A stretch of 64,000 nt of DNA from Metabacillus schmidteae. GTDB taxonomy: Bacteria > Bacillota > Bacilli > Bacillales > Bacillaceae. The notes under the pieces were generated by a model. It saw nothing but the letters and a program-made list of their open reading frames with translations. It was not told the DNA's origin and did not search any database. Below are positions 10,915 through 19,914 of this stretch, one piece after another. The number at the start of each line of letters is the position of its first letter. Position 1 is the first letter of the stretch. Position numbers and translations under genes: made by a program. The stretch covers positions 3,104,001 to 3,168,000 of the forward strand of contig NZ_CAESCH010000001.1 in NCBI RefSeq assembly GCF_903166545.1, in the 5' to 3' direction.

Positions 10915-12867
10915 TTATGGAAATGGGTGTGGAAGTGGATTTAGCTTTTCGCGTGTCAATGGTTCTGTTGTATACCCCAGCTCCATAGGGACCTTTAATA
11001 ACCTCTCTAACCCTGTTACGCGCTTTAGGTGATTTCCGAAGGTCATCGGTACCATCCCGGGAATCAACACTTTTACACAATGTAATCCATTTTGTTTAAT
11101 TTCAGGTGTTGTTTGATCAATTACAATGACATCCAAGTTTGCGGTCTGTAACGCTTGCAGAATATCTCGAAGGTCATCAGTAAGGTCAGCATGGTTCGAC
11201 TTCCACTTGAATTCCTCGTTAAAGGTTTTCATCGTAGTGTTATTGTTAAGTAAAAAATGCAGGCGCTCTTCTGCTTGTGGTAAGCCATACAACATCCCGT
11301 GGTCATCCATTTGTTGTACTAAGGAAGAATCATGTATCATTCGCTCATATTCGTCTTTGTTTGTCTCTAATTTTTCATCAAGTGTTAGCATCATGCCAGC
11401 CAATTCATGAACAGCAGTTTTCACAGCACGCACCGGATCCAAATGAGCTCCTGCTGCACAAATTAGATTTAAGCCTTTTTGCTTTCTGTTTTTGGCTAAT
11501 GCGACAATGCTTGGAATTCCGTGTTCCATTGTCGAGTTATAGACATACAGGTCATATCCGCCAACTGCTTTCATCCGCTCAATCATCAACACTAATTCTT
11601 CATCTTCAGAAGAGTAAGGATCAAGACGTTGTAATGGCAATTTTGCGTACCAGGTCATTAAAAAAGAATCACGCTCGACCACTTCCATAATGCCGTAAAA
11701 AATGGCTTCTTCTAAACTTCCTCCTAGTGCGCATCCGTTTGACGTTTCATAGACAAATCCCTGTGAACCGCACCCTAAACTGTAATAGGCAAGTAACTCT
11801 GGAATTAATATTGGACGCTCCTGTGAAAACGAATAACCCCATACCCAATTTATGGGCCGGTTAGGGTCAAATTTTTCAAAGGGGAAACCTGGTCGTTGAT
11901 ACTGTTCTTCATCATGTATACCAACCGATTGAGGATTTAATGCTTGATCTTTTACATTTTGATAGCAATCATATACCACTGTCCGTTTACCTCGGGGCTG
12001 GAGGCCGCAGTAACGCTCCAAGCCTTCTAAAATAGCGGTCAATTCACTTATCGCGTAGGAATTTGTACGACCGGCTGTTCCTTCATCCCCTTCAAACAAA
12101 GGTAAGTTTACACTGACATCCGCAAATGGAGGCACAAGATTATACATCTTATCGTTAAGCAGACCAGCACGAGCATCAAGATAGTCATTACCTAACACAC
12201 TTTTTAACTCATCTAATGAACGTGTGCGGTAACTATCCAGGCTGACTTTCGGACTTTTTTGAAGAGAAATTCGGGCTAAATCCGCTGAATCGTCTGGTAT
12301 GGAACTGCATACTGAACATTGGGGGACAGGCAGGAAGGAATGCCATGAACACTTCAATGTATTTAAGTTGATGAAGCCCAGCCTCTTCTCTGGAAGAGTT
12401 TGTTTTCCTTTGATAAACCTTTGAACCTCTGCTTTAAGTAGATGAACCATTTGCAAAAAACCTGATCTTGATGCCCATGCTTCTTGTTGTGTTATTCCTG
12501 AGTTCTCTAACTTTTTTTGCATATCCCACATTTCTTTACGATGTCTACCTGTAAGAACACGGCGTAGATCGGCGCATTGTGTGCAACCTGGAATTTCAGG
12601 GTGAACCAACGGGCCTATGATGCCTTCTCCAAATGATACAAAGCCCCGAAGCCAAGGGGTGTTGCTTGCCCGAAACACCTCTTCTGCATGTTGATATACA
12701 GAAGGATTCCATTCATCTTGCAGGACCAAAGCTACATCAGTTGTTTTGGGCATGCCTGAATCAAGATTAGTTTTGCGAACAATTAAATATTCTGAGGAAA
12801 GTTCTGTACAAAAAAGGTCTGCCAGCAAGCCCTCACCAACGACCAACAAATCAGCACTCACCTTCAT
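10915..12867 (-). CDS. YcaO-domain TOMM cyclodehydratase
   Basis: 650 residues. The first roughly 220 look like the leader-binding partner domain, with a Cys-x-x-Cys pair (CTQCADLR and CSVC) as in fused cyclodehydratases; the remainder is a YcaO ATP-dependent cyclodehydratase with the E-x5-ER type helix in GIMEVVERDSF. It ends in a proline-rich P-x-P-x-P tail (NPLPHPFP), which in azoline-forming YcaO proteins is important for activity. It would convert Cys (and Ser/Thr) of the precursor to azolines. It overlaps the upstream ThiF-like gene by 4 nt (ATGA), so the two are translationally coupled. Confidence 0.9.
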   Translation of the reverse strand: MKVSADLLVVGEGLLADLFCTELSSEYLIVRKTNLDSGMPKTTDVALVLQDEWNPSVYQHAEEVFRASNTPWLRGFVSFGEGIIGPLVHPEIPGCTQCADLRRVLTGRHRKEMWDMQKKLENSGITQQEAWASRSGFLQMVHLLKAEVQRFIKGKQTLPEKRLGFINLNTLKCSWHSFLPVPQCSVCSSIPDDSADLARISLQKSPKVSLDSYRTRSLDELKSVLGNDYLDARAGLLNDKMYNLVPPFADVSVNLPLFEGDEGTAGRTNSYAISELTAILEGLERYCGLQPRGKRTVVYDCYQNVKDQALNPQSVGIHDEEQYQRPGFPFEKFDPNRPINWVWGYSFSQERPILIPELLAYYSLGCGSQGFVYETSNGCALGGSLEEAIFYGIMEVVERDSFLMTWYAKLPLQRLDPYSSEDEELVLMIERMKAVGGYDLYVYNSTMEHGIPSIVALAKNRKQKGLNLICAAGAHLDPVRAVKTAVHELAGMMLTLDEKLETNKDEYERMIHDSSLVQQMDDHGMLYGLPQAEERLHFLLNNNTTMKTFNEEFKWKSNHADLTDDLRDILQALQTANLDVIVIDQTTPEIKQNGLHCVKVLIPGMVPMTFGNHLKRVTGLERLLKVPMELGYTTEPLTREKLNPLPHPFP

Positions 12868-14762
12868 TCCTCCTCTCGAACCACAACTCCATATGTCCCT
12901 GCTAAACCTTCTTTTAAACTTGGTTCTAGATCAAGTTCATAAATGACAAGTTGCTTTCCGTTTCGATCCAATACTTCCTTCGCAGATTGCAGTAGTACAG
13001 AATAGTTCTGGTCATGACCATCAAGTATATTTAGTAGTTGAGGTGCCTTTTCGTCAAGTAGCACGGATGATACGACTAAGCCTTCGGATGTTACGGGATC
13101 TTCATGGTTTTGTGTTTTATAAAGAGCCAGTTGCAATGCTTTTCTTAATGCAAATGTTATATTGATATCTACACTTCCATACCAACCGTTCCTCGTGCCA
13201 ATCCATATGACTGGGAAGCCGGATACTTCCTCTCCTAATCCGATCAATGGATCACCCTGGATTTTTGATAATGACTGTAAATAAAATCTGCATCGTACAT
13301 CATCAATTGTATTCAACTGGATTCGCGTTAGAGAAATCTTGTGGTTTGCTTGTTTTATTTTCATTTCCTCAACTAAATACTTCTGCAATCCACGGCATAC
13401 ACTTTCTGCAAATGTTTCACCTGTACCAACTTGTACGTGTGTAGGCAGATCGAGTAAGGTCGTTAATCGATGTCCATATGCTTCGATTCCAGCTAGACCC
13501 GCTTCCCTTCTTGCCTCCTCGTGTGTTAATCCTGAACAAATGATACTTTGCAAAAATTCAGCAGGTCCATCAGATAATGGATCGATGGGTTGGACTCGGC
13601 ACTGTGCTAACGGAAGTTGCAGCAAATCTCCCTCATCCCAAGAATGAAAAATCCCTGTTGCATTTGATGTTAACTTATCGAAAAAAAGAAGTAATTCGCC
13701 AGTTGCTTCTCTTTTCAAATCTAATTGAATTCGTTTATCATAATCGTCTACAATTGTAGCTACTGTATTTCCACCTACTATTGGATGAGGGAGAAATGAA
13801 TGCCAATTTCCTTCCATTGTTTCTAAATCTAATAAAAAGTATTGATTATTTTGTTCCCTTTCCTTCACTCCTGTTATGTTTTTAAATAATTCAAATACTA
13901 TGAGATTAGCCAGCATCGCTCCTGCTGTAGCGGAAGAATTAGAAATTCTAATTTGTTTTAAAAGTTCCGACCGATGCAGTCGCCGCCATGCAGATTCCCA
14001 ACAATTCTCTGACTCTGGTAATACGAAAGGACCCGCCATTCCAATCTGTTGAGTACATATAGACGGGATAAACACCTTCTTTTCTTCTCTACAAATCTGA
14101 TGGAGCCGTTTTAGTTCTTCTATATTCCCCTTTTGTGATACGTACAATATATAATCATACGGCTTCACAATCTCCCGCCATGAACTTCCTGAAATCTCTT
14201 CAACTTCCACCTCTGCATCTGTTGTTTGGGCTTGTGCCACGAGTTCCTGCAGTCGCTGTACATTCGTCTGATTCCTTCCTGTAATGTTAATTTGAAACTT
14301 TGGTAAACCTGAATTAAGTAATGCTGAAACTACTGAAACTAACATATCTCCTGAACCAATTGCCAATGCTTTTGCCTGACGATAAGTCTGAAATCGAAAC
14401 GCAGCTGAATCTACAAAACTTTCAATAAATTCAATTTGGGAAGCATACTTTTTTAAAACCTGTTTCGTTAAATCGTTCGGTTGGTCACGACTTACATCTT
14501 TAACAAATCCATTTTGATACAATGTTTCCGCGATTTCGTACACTCGATCACGATACGGTCCCGGTAATCCGTTTGTTAAACTTTCCAGAGAGTGTTCTCC
14601 ATTGAACATAGGTACTAGTTTTTCAACCCATTTATCAATCATACTGCCTTCCATACGAAACGAACTCGTATTGTTTCGAAAATATACACCGCTGTTAGCT
14701 TCCGGGAGATAAAACGTGTCCCTTTTCACTTTCAGACGCGTAGAAGGGTCCAAATTCGCCAT
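12864..14762 (-). CDS. ThiF-like thiazole-containing bacteriocin maturation protein
   Basis: 633 residues from an ATG with AAGGAGG in front. An E1/ThiF-like Rossmann region is centred near 110-230 (AKALAIGSGDMLVSVVSALL), followed by a long C-terminal part. Length, position and sequence style match the ocin_ThiF-like maturation proteins that accompany heterocycloanthracin/sonorensin precursors in Bacillus. It probably binds the leader peptide and supports cyclodehydration by the YcaO protein with which it overlaps. It lies 149 nt downstream of the precursor, with a hairpin between. Confidence 0.85.
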   Translation of the reverse strand: MANLDPSTRLKVKRDTFYLPEANSGVYFRNNTSSFRMEGSMIDKWVEKLVPMFNGEHSLESLTNGLPGPYRDRVYEIAETLYQNGFVKDVSRDQPNDLTKQVLKKYASQIEFIESFVDSAAFRFQTYRQAKALAIGSGDMLVSVVSALLNSGLPKFQINITGRNQTNVQRLQELVAQAQTTDAEVEVEEISGSSWREIVKPYDYILYVSQKGNIEELKRLHQICREEKKVFIPSICTQQIGMAGPFVLPESENCWESAWRRLHRSELLKQIRISNSSATAGAMLANLIVFELFKNITGVKEREQNNQYFLLDLETMEGNWHSFLPHPIVGGNTVATIVDDYDKRIQLDLKREATGELLLFFDKLTSNATGIFHSWDEGDLLQLPLAQCRVQPIDPLSDGPAEFLQSIICSGLTHEEARREAGLAGIEAYGHRLTTLLDLPTHVQVGTGETFAESVCRGLQKYLVEEMKIKQANHKISLTRIQLNTIDDVRCRFYLQSLSKIQGDPLIGLGEEVSGFPVIWIGTRNGWYGSVDINITFALRKALQLALYKTQNHEDPVTSEGLVVSSVLLDEKAPQLLNILDGHDQNYSVLLQSAKEVLDRNGKQLVIYELDLEPSLKEGLAGTYGVVVREEE

Positions 14763-14861
14763 AGTGAACCTCCTTAGAACGTAGCTGCTATTATCTTTCC
14801 ATTTCATTACTATTATTTTATGTACTGGAAATTGTCCGTTATGTTCATTTTCAATGAAAAT

Positions 14862-14885
14862 AGCCTCTACAAAAGTGTAGAGGCT
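14862..14885 (-). terminator. Hairpin between bacteriocin precursor and maturation genes
   Basis: A 10-bp perfect stem (14862-14871 with 14876-14885) and an AAAG loop lie 27 bp past the precursor stop. The T-rich stretch after it is short, so it may be a partial terminator or mRNA-stabilising stem that lets more precursor than enzyme be made. Confidence 0.55.
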
Positions 14886-14911
14886 TGCGGTATTTCTTTA
14901 TGAAACTTTTT

Positions 14912-15229
14912 TTATCTTCCTCCGCAGCGACCTCCGCCGCCACAACGGCCACCACCGCCGCAACGACCATCACTACAACGGTGTCCACCACAACGACCAC
15001 CGCCACCACAGCGACCTCCACAATTAAAGCAGCTATAACAGCTAAAGCAGCTATGACAGTTGAAACAGCTATAACAACTAAAGCAGCTAAAACAGCGTAA
15101 AACACTTCCTACACCAACGTAAAGCCTTTCATCAGTATTATAGTATTGATTCGGGTCATAAGGTACCGCCGGAGTAGCTTGGTAATCACCTAGATTTAAC
15201 ATTTGAAGATCTTGTTGAAAATTATTCAT
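14912..15229 (-). CDS. Heterocycloanthracin/sonorensin-type bacteriocin precursor
   Basis: 105 residues. A leader (about 1-45, starting MNNFQQDLQ with the NLGDYQ-type element) is typical of this TOMM family. The 60-residue core holds 15 Cys. Cys1-Cys9 are spaced exactly three residues apart (C-[FYH]-[SN]); Cys10-Cys15 are set in Gly/Arg blocks (GGRC, GGGGRC, GGHRC, SDGRC). The cluster enzymes would turn Cys into thiazoles, giving an antimicrobial peptide. A GAGGAGG site lies 8 nt before the ATG. It is the first gene of the operon. Antimicrobial activity is inferred from the family. Confidence 0.92.
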   Translation of the reverse strand: MNNFQQDLQMLNLGDYQATPAVPYDPNQYYNTDERLYVGVGSVLRCFSCFSCYSCFNCHSCFSCYSCFNCGGRCGGGGRCGGHRCSDGRCGGGGRCGGGGRCGGR

Positions 15230-15429
15230 TTAAAAAAACCTCCTCAAAATAATGGCCTGGAAACAATGACGAGAAACAAACATGTAAGTTCAAGCTGGGT
15301 TTCTGGTAGTTAAATACTTCTTCAACAAATTATGTAAATTGGGTGGGTATTGTTACTGATGAAAGAGCCTAATTATTTGAATTCTAAAATCTAATAAGAG
15401 TAAGAATTCTATCTAAATAGTTCAATTAC

Positions 15430-15460
15430 AAAAAAAGACCCTATATATTCAGGTAGGGTC
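15430..15460 (-). terminator. Rho-independent terminator of aspartate 4-decarboxylase gene
   Basis: A 7-bp stem (15437-15443 with 15454-15460) is followed on the minus strand by seven T. It lies about 40 bp past the stop codon. The 15230-15429 stretch to its left should hold the bacteriocin promoter, but I could not identify a convincing one. Confidence 0.8.
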
Positions 15461-15498
15461 CTGTCATTTAACGATTTTTGTACTTTATTGAATAGTTA

Positions 15499-17115
15499 CT
15501 ATTTCAACTCTTTCCATTGGACAACATACTCATCCAGTACATTTTTTAATTCTTGGCCTATACGCGAATATGCTTCATCATTTAAATTCGCAAGAGACAC
15601 GCGAATGGACCATTCCGGTGCTAAAAATCCTTCACCACTTAATAAGACAATCGATGACTTTTCAGCCAAGCGGTATAAAATATCAACAGGTTTATAGTTC
15701 GTTTTAAGGTAATCCGTGAATCCTTTTTCATAATGATGATTACACCATATTTCCAAATCGATTTCTGTATAATAGTCTGCGTCGTTTGGTAAATGTTTTT
15801 TCGGTAAACCTAGACCTTCGTATAGTAGAATCATTCGACGATGTAAAATGTCTATCGTTTTTTGTTTGTATTCATTATTCCTATCTAGGAGAGCAAAAAT
15901 AGAAAAAATCGCCATCTGGATTTGTTGCGGTAAAGATAATCCCGCTGTGTGATTCATAGCAACTTCTCTGCTATCAGCGACCATTCGATCGATAAACTTA
16001 AGGTTTTCCGGATCCCTCGTAAGGGAAGCATATCTTTTATTTAATACATCTTTCTCTTCTTCAGGCAACTCACTAATTAATTTATCAAACACATTGGTTT
16101 GGTTGATAGCGACCGTTCCTAAACGCCAGCCTGTCACACCAAAATATTTGGAAAAGGAATAGACTCCAATTGTATTGAAAGGTAAATCTACCATTAGAGA
16201 ACGAAACCCTTCTACAAACGTGCCATACACATCATCGGAAATGATCATAAGATTCGGATTTTCTTGGTTTACAATTCGTATGATTTGTTCGATGGATTCT
16301 TTTTTTATTGCCACAGATGGTGGATTGCTCGGATTGACAAGGAAAAGAGCTTTAATATCCTTATCCTTTAATTTTTCCAATTCCTCATATGGATATTGCC
16401 ATGTATGGTGGCCTTCATCATCGATTTCTGTTGCATTAATTTTCACAATTTCGTAAGTATTGTTCGGAAGTTCCGGAATCTCTATATACGGTGGAAAAAT
16501 CGGAACCATCACCGCTATTTTTGACCCTTTAGGTAGTAAGTGATTTTTATATAATGTTTCAAATATGTAGCACATCGCGGCCGTTGCTCCTTCAACAGCA
16601 AACAAATCAAACGTTCCACAAGACGTATCTTGACCACAGAGCTCACTAGATAAAAAATCATGAACAACTTTTTCCGTTCTAACGAGCATTCGGTCCGGAT
16701 TAGGATAGTTATCACCAATGATTCCATCTACTAATTCATAGACCCATTCATCTGGTTCAAACTGTTTTGTATTGATTCCATAATCAACAATATCCTTCAG
16801 CAATTGGATTCCCGGAACCTGATGATGTTCTCTCGCATATTTGTTAAACCGATCTGCTATTCCAATTCGATGTGGCATCCCTGCCAAATCACCTTCATCC
16901 CATACTCGTCTTGATTCTGTTACAGCAAATTGTCCAAGTGCAAAAAACGCTTCACGAGGTGTTGCAGCGATCCAGTTTGGATTCCCTCGTCCTGCATCCA
17001 GCATGGTTCTCGTTATTCTCATTTTTTCTTTTGCAAGATCAATGAGCTTGTCTTTTAATTCAAATGGACTTAATCTTTCTAATTGATGATGTTTCTTTAT
17101 TAATTCATCCATCAT
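15499..17115 (-). CDS. aspD: Aspartate 4-decarboxylase (bifunctional aminotransferase fold)
   Basis: 538 residues matching PLP-dependent aspartate 4-decarboxylase, which releases alanine and CO2 from L-aspartate and keeps some aspartate aminotransferase activity. Visible features: AGRGNPNW near 41-48, the PLP-contact ISDDVYGT (292-299) and the Schiff-base lysine K323 in YSFSKYFGVTGWRLG. The family length is about 530, so I start at the ATG pair at 17110-17115, right behind AGGAGG, not the ATG at 17193. In some bacteria the enzyme works with an aspartate:alanine antiporter to make proton motive force; no such antiporter gene is adjacent. Confidence 0.88.
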   Translation of the reverse strand: MMDELIKKHHQLERLSPFELKDKLIDLAKEKMRITRTMLDAGRGNPNWIAATPREAFFALGQFAVTESRRVWDEGDLAGMPHRIGIADRFNKYAREHHQVPGIQLLKDIVDYGINTKQFEPDEWVYELVDGIIGDNYPNPDRMLVRTEKVVHDFLSSELCGQDTSCGTFDLFAVEGATAAMCYIFETLYKNHLLPKGSKIAVMVPIFPPYIEIPELPNNTYEIVKINATEIDDEGHHTWQYPYEELEKLKDKDIKALFLVNPSNPPSVAIKKESIEQIIRIVNQENPNLMIISDDVYGTFVEGFRSLMVDLPFNTIGVYSFSKYFGVTGWRLGTVAINQTNVFDKLISELPEEEKDVLNKRYASLTRDPENLKFIDRMVADSREVAMNHTAGLSLPQQIQMAIFSIFALLDRNNEYKQKTIDILHRRMILLYEGLGLPKKHLPNDADYYTEIDLEIWCNHHYEKGFTDYLKTNYKPVDILYRLAEKSSIVLLSGEGFLAPEWSIRVSLANLNDEAYSRIGQELKNVLDEYVVQWKELK

Positions 17116-17230
17116 GCTCCTCCTAAACAAACTGCTATCTTCATTAGAAGAGTATTCCACAATTGGAAACGGAATATGATTGGACACATGCATTAGTCGT
17201 GATAATTAGTTATATCACAATTTCAAATTA

Positions 17231-17260
17231 TTGACAGCGCTACCAAAATGGAATTATACT
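17231..17260 (+). promoter_or_regulatory. Sigma-A promoter for alpha/beta hydrolase
   Basis: TTGACA (17231-17236) and TATACT (17255-17260) are 18 bp apart. Transcription would start near 17267, leaving a leader of about 120 nt before the hydrolase. Confidence 0.7.
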
Positions 17261-17294
17261 TATCTATAAGTTAATCAATTTGTGAAGAGACCTT

Positions 17295-17339
17295 AGAGAC
17301 ACACTTATCTAAAGATATAATTAGTGTGTCTCTTTTTGT
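17295..17339 (+). terminator. Intrinsic terminator inside the hydrolase 5' leader
   Basis: An 11-bp perfect stem (17295-17305 with 17323-17333) with a nested 5-bp hairpin in its loop, followed by CTTTTTGTTTT. No plus-strand gene ends upstream, so it lies between promoter and gene and looks like an attenuator. Confidence 0.75.
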
Positions 17340-17389
17340 TTTCTAAACGCCTATCATCACCAAAAAATCTATGTTCTGGAGGTTTATTT

Positions 17390-18316
17390 ATGTCATTTCA
17401 AGAACTGAGTTTTGATTCATTTAGTCAAAAAGATTCCATTAAAGCTTGGATTTATACGCCTATTCGTAAACCACGTGGAATAGTTCAGCTTGTTCATGGT
17501 TTTGGTGAGCATTCCCGTCGATATTTGCACATGATCCTCAAATTGAATGAGGCTGGCTTTGTGGTAGCAGCAGACGATCATGTCGGGCATGGAAAAACGG
17601 CCTCTGATTCTGGAAACTGGAGTGATTGGGGAAACAAAGGGTATATGACGATGGCAGAAGATGAACATACACTTCGTCAAATTGTACAGAAAAAGTATCC
17701 TGATTTACCCTATTTTATGTTTGGACATAGTATGGGTTCCATGATTGCCAGAGGGTATTCTGCTAAATATGGAGAAGGACTTTCCGGATTGATCTTATGT
17801 GGAACATCAGGTATTTTTCCAAAAGCAGGTGAAATGGTCCCTGTCCTGAAAAAACTGATAGATGAAGGAAAGGGAGATGAAATAAACCCTGATTTACTTG
17901 GGGAATTTTTAGGCTGGATGACAGAGCGGATTGAAAATCCCAACACACCAAACGATTGGATTGCCGGAGATCCTGACGTAGTTGCAGACCATGCAAATGA
18001 TCCATTCAATAACTTTACATCACCACCTAATATCCGGTCATTATACTACTTTGGGATGATGATGGAAACGATCGTCGGGACAGAATGGGCAGAAAAAGTT
18101 CCAGCATCCATTCCTGTTTACAACATTGCCGGAGATCAGGACCCGGTTGGGCTGTATGGAGAAGGTGTTTATGCCGTATCGAATTGGTTAGCAGAAACAG
18201 GAAACAAAGTAAAAACAAAGATATATTCTGGTTATAGACATGAAATCCATAACTACAGAGATATTAGGGATGAAGTTGAGGATGGAATAATAGACTTTTT
18301 GAATAGTATTGTATAG
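17390..18316 (+). CDS. Alpha/beta hydrolase, monoacylglycerol lipase-like
   Basis: 308 residues of the serine-hydrolase S33 / lysophospholipase type. The nucleophile elbow is GHSMG with S114. A late Asp in AGDQDPVG and His in GYRHEIHN complete the probable triad. HGFGEHSRR forms the oxyanion region. There is no signal peptide, so it is cytosolic. Start set at 17390, where TGGAGG precedes ATG; the in-frame upstream extension lies inside the terminator hairpin and is not credible. Likely cleaves acylglycerols or similar esters. Expression is probably attenuated by the leader terminator. Confidence 0.85.
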   Translation: MSFQELSFDSFSQKDSIKAWIYTPIRKPRGIVQLVHGFGEHSRRYLHMILKLNEAGFVVAADDHVGHGKTASDSGNWSDWGNKGYMTMAEDEHTLRQIVQKKYPDLPYFMFGHSMGSMIARGYSAKYGEGLSGLILCGTSGIFPKAGEMVPVLKKLIDEGKGDEINPDLLGEFLGWMTERIENPNTPNDWIAGDPDVVADHANDPFNNFTSPPNIRSLYYFGMMMETIVGTEWAEKVPASIPVYNIAGDQDPVGLYGEGVYAVSNWLAETGNKVKTKIYSGYRHEIHNYRDIRDEVEDGIIDFLNSIV

Positions 18317-18346
18317 GGACTAGGTTTCTTGTCCTAATAGGGATGA

Positions 18347-18398
18347 GGGGGACAGGTTCATTGTCCCGTTTAGGGACAACGAACCCCCTGTTCCTAAA
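18347..18398. repeat. REP-like palindrome
   Basis: GGGACAGGTTCATTGTCCC pairs with the following GGGACAACGAACCCCCTGTTCC across a 5-nt loop. It fills the convergent gap between the hydrolase and metallopeptidase genes and overlaps the latter's stop codon. A partial related copy starts at 18315. Confidence 0.7.
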
Positions 18399-19101
18399 CT
18401 GTCATTTTCCAATTTGATAGTGCCAGCCAGTTTTCTTTTTCTTTGTAGTCGGGCATTATTTTTCCAACAAGGCGCCAGAAGGAGCGGTCGTGGTTTAGGT
18501 GGAGCATGTGGCACATTTCGTGGACGACAACATAGTCGATGACTTCTCGTGGTGCCATTGCGAGTCTCCAATTAAATGTTAATTGGTATTTGGAATCACA
18601 GGTTCCCCATGTTGTTTTACTGTCCGTAATCCGTATAGACCGCGGTTTCGTTTTAAAATATTGTTGATAGGAAGATACACTTTTGTTGACCAATTCTTTG
18701 CATTTTTGGTAATAAAATCGTTTTAATGCTTGTTTTATTTTTTCATCTTCCAGCTGCTTTACATAAACGGCCAGCTTTTCACCTTCAAACACAACATGGT
18801 CTTGCGTTAAATTTGTATCTTCGATGATCTTAATGGGAAATGTTTTACCTAAATATAGAAAGCTTTCATCATTCTCATATACCTTTTCCTGAGGGCCATT
18901 CATCCGATCCTTCATTTCTTTTAGTTTCATCTGAATGAGATCCCATTTGTCCTCCAGTGCCTGAACAACTTTTTCATCTGGTGTCCTTTTCGGAGCCTGT
19001 ACTTCAATTTCTCCATAGTTATTGATTGAAATTCCTATGGAAGTTCGATTTTTGTATTTTATCTCAAATTGTATTGTCTTTCCTACGTATGTATGCAGCA
19101 T
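18394..19101 (-). CDS. M48/YgjP-type zinc metallopeptidase
   Basis: 235 residues with the YgjP/DUF45 architecture: an N-terminal beta-rich part and a C-terminal metal site HEMCH (194-198) with H204 as third ligand. The SRIRITDSKTTWGTC-like segment before it is a family hallmark. Start placed at the ATG at 19101, with AGGTGAGG just upstream; a TTG at 19117-19119 is the alternative. It follows the DUF1456 gene closely on the same strand. Its physiological substrate is not known; the family is often described as YgjP-like hydrolase. Confidence 0.82.
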   Translation of the reverse strand: MLHTYVGKTIQFEIKYKNRTSIGISINNYGEIEVQAPKRTPDEKVVQALEDKWDLIQMKLKEMKDRMNGPQEKVYENDESFLYLGKTFPIKIIEDTNLTQDHVVFEGEKLAVYVKQLEDEKIKQALKRFYYQKCKELVNKSVSSYQQYFKTKPRSIRITDSKTTWGTCDSKYQLTFNWRLAMAPREVIDYVVVHEMCHMLHLNHDRSFWRLVGKIMPDYKEKENWLALSNWKMTV

Positions 19102-19126
19102 GTCCTCACCTATAAACAATAACTAT

Positions 19127-19618
19127 TTATCCCCTGTATTTAATAGCTAGTCCTTTTAAAAAGTTTCTTGCGAATTTATCTCCGCACTCCATATAATTTT
19201 TATGTCCTGCTTTTCGCAATAAGGCACCAAGTTCTCCTTTTGTTACCCTAATTCCCGCATCTTCAAAAAGTTCGATCATATCCTCTGTTGTTAATGCCAT
19301 CGCTATTTTCACTTTCTTTAATAGAAGATTATTAACGTGTTCACGATTCATTGACGATTGTGCTGGTGGTTCAGGCTGTCCCGGTTTAGGATCCTGCTTC
19401 CCTCTTTTGAAAATAATAAGTCCGTTTAAAAATGAATCTAACATATTATTCGTACATAGTATTTGATCACCATCTTCATCATCGTCCGTCTTGGTAAGGA
19501 TCTGTGTCACCTCTGGAACCGATACCTCCACACCGCCAAGTTCAAATATTTCTGCCATTTGTTTATTTTTGATTTCTAATGCATATCTCAACCTAATTAA
19601 TATATCGTTATTATCCAT
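19127..19618 (-). CDS. DUF1456 (YehS-like) protein
   Basis: 163 residues made of two similar halves (about 1-70 and 93-160), each with the DUF1456 pattern of a short helical domain ending FLNGLI or FLKGLA. The linker is Pro/Gln-rich. No catalytic residues are evident and the function of the family is unknown. It starts at an ATG with AGGAGG ahead and sits just upstream of the metallopeptidase gene, with which it is probably cotranscribed. Confidence 0.85.
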   Translation of the reverse strand: MDNNDILIRLRYALEIKNKQMAEIFELGGVEVSVPEVTQILTKTDDDEDGDQILCTNNMLDSFLNGLIIFKRGKQDPKPGQPEPPAQSSMNREHVNNLLLKKVKIAMALTTEDMIELFEDAGIRVTKGELGALLRKAGHKNYMECGDKFARNFLKGLAIKYRG

Positions 19619-19914
19619 TACTTGACCTCCTATGGTACCTATACTTACAGATATTCAGTCTATCTTAATTCCATCTTTACAACAACCTCTCGTCTACTAT
19701 AAACGAAGAAGAAATTCTCTATGTCCATATATTTTCTCCATTTAGCTTCTTTCTTAAATTTTTTATGAGTGTAAATGTACTTATGAATAATTCACTTTTT
19801 CTAAAACTTAATCTGATGAACAACGCACATTTGCATTATTATTTACCATTCATTATCATCTTTCATGTATAGTGAAAGTAGAATTGTTTTGTTTTTTAAT
19901 GAGGGGGCTATTAG

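Noticed and set aside
10898..11080. 61-residue N-terminal extension of the SagB-type protein
   Set aside because: It lies inside the YcaO gene in another frame; the ATG at 10897 has a GGGAGG site and gives the family length.
14915..15095. Short regular DNA repeats that could suggest a CRISPR or minisatellite
   Set aside because: The periodicity follows the Cys-x-x and Gly-Gly-Arg-Cys codon pattern of a real precursor gene; there are no spacers.
14851..15105. Low-complexity Thr/Ala/Val-rich open frames on both strands over the bacteriocin precursor
   Set aside because: They are out-of-frame readings of the repetitive Cys/Gly codons of the precursor; they have no ribosome site and no family match.
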